From Gammaproteobacteria bacterium (GTDB lineage: Bacteria; Pseudomonadota; Gammaproteobacteria; SZUA-140): a DNA stretch of 45,920 bases. Below the pieces are notes generated by a model. The model saw only the letters and a program-made list of their open reading frames with translations. It was not told the origin of the DNA and ran no database searches. Positions 42,825 through 45,920 of this stretch are shown one piece after another; positions within the stretch are counted from its first letter, which is position 1, and each line of letters opens with the position of its first letter. The stretch is from positions 1 to 45,920 of the forward strand of contig JAKISP010000033.1 of NCBI GenBank assembly GCA_021648525.1, given 5' to 3'. Position numbers and translations under genes: made by a program.

Positions 42825-43829
42825 TCACAATAGACATAAACCATCAATTTCAACTAACAGCTCCTTACGACAAATATCCGCCTCTAAAAAAACCGTTGGG
42901 ATCACACCGCCAAAATGACTATGCACGCCCTCAGCAACCACGCTATAGTCACTTTTATGCCGGATATACACCTTCAACATACTCAATTTAGGAGAAGATT
43001 TTTCACCAAGCTGCTCGGCCACATGTGCCAGCAGAAAATCAATATTCTGACATGTCGTTTCTAGCTGGGCCTGAATATTATCTGGGTAAATTGATTGATG
43101 CCCCTGGATACTCGCTGTACCTGACAAATAAAGCTGCCTTTCTTCTTTCCACTCAACTAAAGTCGCACGCGCAAAAGAAGGAGAACGGGGGCCATATTCA
43201 CGTGGGTATTGGTAGGCACTCATCTGCCTGGGGTTTTCAAAATTAATCCCAGCTCTATTTGAAGCCAGTAGATACACAATATTCCCATCTCCTGCATGAC
43301 CAAGCGCACATGCTGAGGGAAACTGTCTGGGGTCAAACCCCATTTCTGTCATGGCTTCATGTCGCCCATAACAGAACTGTCGATACCGCTCTAATTCATC
43401 ATCACCCTGGTTAATGTCAGCAATATAACTCCACATTCGGATGATGTGTGAACAAGGATGATTTTCAGTAAATTCAAGAAGGCGCTTATATGCTACGTTA
43501 ATGGCAGATCTAAAGTCGACATACTCCTTTTCATCAACCGATATTCCGACCACAAGCAATTCATCCGTTTCTGACCAGAAAAGAGATTTATCCCCCCCTT
43601 TTCTAACAGGGGCACTTGAACGCCAGACCTCTTTTACTAAAGGTTTATCCAAAGATGTTAAACCGCAATGTATATGCCCTGTTTCACTCTCTATACTGCA
43701 GCCATGACCAAAACTAATGACCGCAAGAATATCCTCATCGCTGAGGAATTTCTCGATGGGATCTGATGTGTAACTGAACGAGATACCTGATAAAGCCCCT
43801 GTTAACTGATCTGATCTTAACTGCCCCAT
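42825..43829 (-). CDS. Chorismatase (FkbO/Hyg5/XanB2 family), hydroxybenzoate-forming
   Basis: The 334-residue protein matches the chorismatase family, which splits chorismate into pyruvate plus a ring product. Its RidA-like C-terminal part shows YLSGTASIQGH, then the end GVIPTVFLEADICRKELLVE, which carries the family's conserved Glu. In Xanthomonas the XanB2 type makes 3- and 4-hydroxybenzoate, and 3-hydroxybenzoate is the xanthomonadin precursor. So this enzyme is the probable source of the aryl starter. It is the first gene of the cluster and its promoter region is shared with metF. Whether it yields the 3- or the 4-isomer cannot be read with certainty. Confidence 0.82.
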   Translation of the reverse strand: MGQLRSDQLTGALSGISFSYTSDPIEKFLSDEDILAVISFGHGCSIESETGHIHCGLTSLDKPLVKEVWRSSAPVRKGGDKSLFWSETDELLVVGISVDEKEYVDFRSAINVAYKRLLEFTENHPCSHIIRMWSYIADINQGDDELERYRQFCYGRHEAMTEMGFDPRQFPSACALGHAGDGNIVYLLASNRAGINFENPRQMSAYQYPREYGPRSPSFARATLVEWKEERQLYLSGTASIQGHQSIYPDNIQAQLETTCQNIDFLLAHVAEQLGEKSSPKLSMLKVYIRHKSDYSVVAEGVHSHFGGVIPTVFLEADICRKELLVEIDGLCLL

Positions 43830-44155
43830 TAACCACCCTGTAGAAAAAGCTCAATCCCAACACGTCGAATGACGTAGGTCATTAATCATTATGGCCCTGC
43901 ACTCCACAACAATACAGCTTATTAAATTTTCATGAAATATCAATGTCACCACCCACGCTACGTAAGCTTCTAACCACCGTGGGCAATGTACTATATTACC
44001 TAATTGAATCCAAGAGATAGTGAAAAGGCCTGGTTATCTGGCTTCAGAGTTCAATTTGGCACTATGATACCGTTTAATTCCCACCTATAATCCAACGAAA
44101 AAGCAGCTTAACTCATCAGACCGCGACACAACTTTGTTTTTTAGGGCAGAATGGA
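43830..44155. other. Divergent intergenic region between pigment cluster and metF
   Basis: These 326 bases must hold the promoters for both directions. A dyad lies at 43868-43883 close to the chorismatase start. A TATAAT hexamer is at 44086-44091 toward metF but lacks a -35 box at the right distance. No gene was found here and no MetJ-box tandem repeats. Confidence 0.5.
43868..43883. promoter_or_regulatory. Operator-like dyad upstream of the pigment cluster
   Basis: aatgac-N4-gtcatt is a perfect 6-bp inverted repeat (aatgacgtaggtcatt) that ends about 40 bp before the start codon of the chorismatase gene. A short dyad in this position could bind a regulator. The length is small, so chance is not excluded. 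Confidence 0.3.
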
Positions 44156-45034
44156 ATGAAATCACAACAAATCTATCCTCTGGCCTTCAGTTTCGAATGT
44201 TTTCCAGAAAAAATAGACACAGGTAAAGAAAAGCTTCTTAATACCTGCCATCAATTGGCCACCGTCAACCCCTGTTTCTTCTCAGTCACTTACGGTGCGG
44301 GAGGCTCGACACGAGCACATACTTTGGCCACCGTCGATGATATCAATACAGCCACATCCATTGAGGTTGCGCCACATATTGCAGGTATTGGCGCCAGCAA
44401 AGGTGAAATGAGCACCTTGCTAGCACATTATAAAGCTCGCGAAATTCGCCATATTATCGTTTTAAGAGGTGACACGCCATCTGGGCTACGTGATTTTGGT
44501 GACTTTAATGACGCCATTGATCTCATCAACTTTATTCGAGAACAGTATGATGACTACTTTTTTATAGAGATCGCCGCCTATCCTGAAACACATCCACTAG
44601 CAACTAACCCTCAGATAGATCTGGCAAAGCTGCAACAAAAATTTGAGCGCGGTGCCGATGCTGCTCTCACTCAATTTTTTTATAACCCAGATGCCTTTTT
44701 TCGCTTTATTGATTCATGTGAAAAACTCGGGATTGATCAGCCCATCGTACCCGGTATCATGCCGATTACTAATTACCACCAACTGGCTCGCTTTTCCGAC
44801 AGATGCGGAGCCGAAATCCCTCGTTGGATCAGGCAGCGCCTTGAAGGTTATGGAGAAGATTTAGCCTCAATCACGGCCTTCGGTGAAGAGGTCGTTACCC
44901 GGTTATGTGAGCAACTACTCGCAGGGGGTGCTGCAGGGCTGCATTTTTACACCCTGAATAAATCGTCTCCATCACTTGCAGTGTGGAAAAACCTGAACCT
45001 TAGCAACGATAAAAGTTCGCGTTCACGACGCTAA
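44156..45034 (+). CDS. metF: Methylenetetrahydrofolate reductase (MetF)
   Basis: This FAD enzyme reduces 5,10-methylene-THF to 5-methyl-THF for methionine synthesis. The 292-residue length is the usual one. FSFECFPEK corresponds to the FEFFPPK motif with some changes, and TYGAGGSTR, VLRGDTPSG, AAYPETHP and the TQFFYNPD motif are intact. The last region HFYTLNKSSP is the classic MetF ending. It is on the opposite strand to the pigment cluster; the two share the 326-bp intergenic region. No MetJ-type or riboswitch element was recognised upstream. Confidence 0.93.
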   Translation: MKSQQIYPLAFSFECFPEKIDTGKEKLLNTCHQLATVNPCFFSVTYGAGGSTRAHTLATVDDINTATSIEVAPHIAGIGASKGEMSTLLAHYKAREIRHIIVLRGDTPSGLRDFGDFNDAIDLINFIREQYDDYFFIEIAAYPETHPLATNPQIDLAKLQQKFERGADAALTQFFYNPDAFFRFIDSCEKLGIDQPIVPGIMPITNYHQLARFSDRCGAEIPRWIRQRLEGYGEDLASITAFGEEVVTRLCEQLLAGGAAGLHFYTLNKSSPSLAVWKNLNLSNDKSSRSRR

Positions 45035-45082
45035 AGCATGCTGAGCATGCACGCCCATCATAAACGACGGTGTGCCCCAACA

Positions 45083-45766
45083 CTAAAATGGCACGCTCTT
45101 ACCATCGAAAGCAACGAAAGCACCTGCCTCATAATCATCAATATTTTCTATTACGCGACTAAGCCCGGCGACAGAGGTTGCTACATCAATCAAGCCTGAG
45201 TTATCTGTCATATCAGTACTCACCCAACCGGGGTGAAGTGTAATCACCTTAACCCCATCAACAGCAAGATCTAATGCCATGGATCGTGAAACAATCACCA
45301 GTGCTGCCTTGGCTGCTCGGTAGGCATAACACCCACCACTGGTATTGTCTTCATTTGAACCCATTTTTGAGCTCATATTGGCGATCACACCTCGAGCCGT
45401 AATCACTCGAGCACTTAATGTCTGGCTTACACGTAACGCACCTACGCAATCGACATCAAACACTTCCAGCATTGTTTCAGCGGTCACTGAATCAAATGAC
45501 TGTCCGTGTACTTTTTTCGGCCCATAAATACCCGCATTGTTAATCAGCAGATCAATGGAATCAGGTATTCCCATCGTTTGCAGCCGCGCCTCTGAGATCT
45601 CATCCGTCACGTCCCACTGGATGCAATGCAGTCGATCATTATCTATTTCATGCAAGCCACCATGGTCACTGCGATACGTCGCCCACACATGGCACCCTCG
45701 AGCAAGATAGTACTTTACAAAACCAAGGCCGATACCACGATTAGCCCCTGTAATTACTACATTCAT
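45083..45766 (-). CDS. Short-chain dehydrogenase/reductase (CsgA/C-factor-like)
   Basis: The 227-residue SDR enzyme has TGANRGIGLG for the cofactor, NNAGIYG, MSSKMGS and YAYRAAKAAL with the Ser-Tyr-Lys triad. The chain looks like the C-factor type (short, single domain, no partner). Three ATG codons in a row start the frame (45772, 45769, 45766); the last is used because taagga lies six bases before it. The substrate is unknown. It is convergent with metF and faces the right edge of the window. Confidence 0.82.
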   Translation of the reverse strand: MNVVITGANRGIGLGFVKYYLARGCHVWATYRSDHGGLHEIDNDRLHCIQWDVTDEISEARLQTMGIPDSIDLLINNAGIYGPKKVHGQSFDSVTAETMLEVFDVDCVGALRVSQTLSARVITARGVIANMSSKMGSNEDNTSGGCYAYRAAKAALVIVSRSMALDLAVDGVKVITLHPGWVSTDMTDNSGLIDVATSVAGLSRVIENIDDYEAGAFVAFDGKSVPF

Positions 45767-45920
45767 CATCATTCCTTAAGCTAATTTTAGCTTTAAAAAG
45801 TATATTTGATAAAGCAAATTCAATATTTGTAAGCGCCCTTGACCTGCCCAGTAAAAATCCAGACAACTATATCAGCCAAAATGGCGATAAACCTATTTTT
45901 CGTGCAAAAGAAAACCCCTA

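Noticed and set aside
44086-44091. A sigma-70 promoter for metF
   Set aside because: TATAAT is perfect, but the nearest TTGGCA is about 24 bp upstream and no other -35 box fits.
45036-45050. Terminator behind metF (gcatgctgagcatgc)
   Set aside because: The stem is only 6 bp and no T-run follows.
1-45920. CRISPR arrays, tRNA/rRNA genes, integrase or prophage genes
   Set aside because: No regularly spaced short repeats, no cloverleaf-like sequences and no transposase or integrase motifs were seen by eye.

Overview
The window looks like chromosomal DNA of a gammaproteobacterium. The evidence is an MdlA/MdlB-type ABC exporter pair, an exonuclease I (sbcB), a MetF reductase, a LuxR-type receptor, a secreted di-haem cytochrome c peroxidase and a complete xanthomonadin/aryl-polyene pigment cluster. 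I cannot name a species. No rRNA, tRNA, CRISPR array or intact transposase was seen.

Region 1 (1-4604) is a degenerate tandem array. Five copies of a gene coding for a small glycine-rich, membrane-active domain alternate with four genes for a two-transmembrane-segment partner. Only copy 4 has a complete N-terminal domain; copy 1 runs off the left edge, copy 2 is frameshifted, copy 3 is 5'-truncated and copy 5 has lost its C-terminus and partner. The layout resembles effector/immunity cassettes of polymorphic toxin systems. The hydrophobic segment comes in two lengths (17 or 13 residues), and each length is always followed by the same partner subtype. This is the best candidate for an undescribed system here.

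Region 2 (4605-10276) holds a LuxR solo with an inverted repeat upstream, a periplasmic cytochrome c peroxidase, and a large KAP-type P-loop NTPase on the minus strand with an alanine-rich N-terminal repeat. Repeat-like intergenic DNA follows.

Region 3 (10277-24581) is mostly housekeeping and envelope genes: the mdlA/mdlB pair, sbcB, a serine hydrolase, a MITE-like intergenic element, a seven-repeat FG-GAP lipoprotein, a secreted lysozyme-like protein coupled to a uracil/hypoxanthine-DNA-glycosylase-like gene, a small protein behind a sigma-54-like promoter, an alpha/beta-hydrolase lipoprotein, a DUF4105 outer-membrane protein, a DUF3015 protein with promoter, operator and terminator, and a methyltransferase.

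Region 4 (25129-43829, minus strand) is a nearly gapless aryl-polyene/xanthomonadin-type cluster. A chorismatase probably makes hydroxybenzoate from chorismate. An AMP-dependent ligase would load it on an acyl carrier protein. Two ketosynthases, a half-size chain-length-factor-like protein, a ketoreductase and four hot-dog dehydratases would build the polyene, a phosphopantetheinyl transferase would activate the two carrier proteins, and a UbiE-like methyltransferase would decorate the aryl head. Three acyl/glycosyl transferases and a thioesterase would attach or release the product, and a LolA-like protein, an MMPL exporter and a DUF3261 lipoprotein would move it to the outer membrane. Region 5 carries metF (plus strand) and an SDR oxidoreductase (minus strand).
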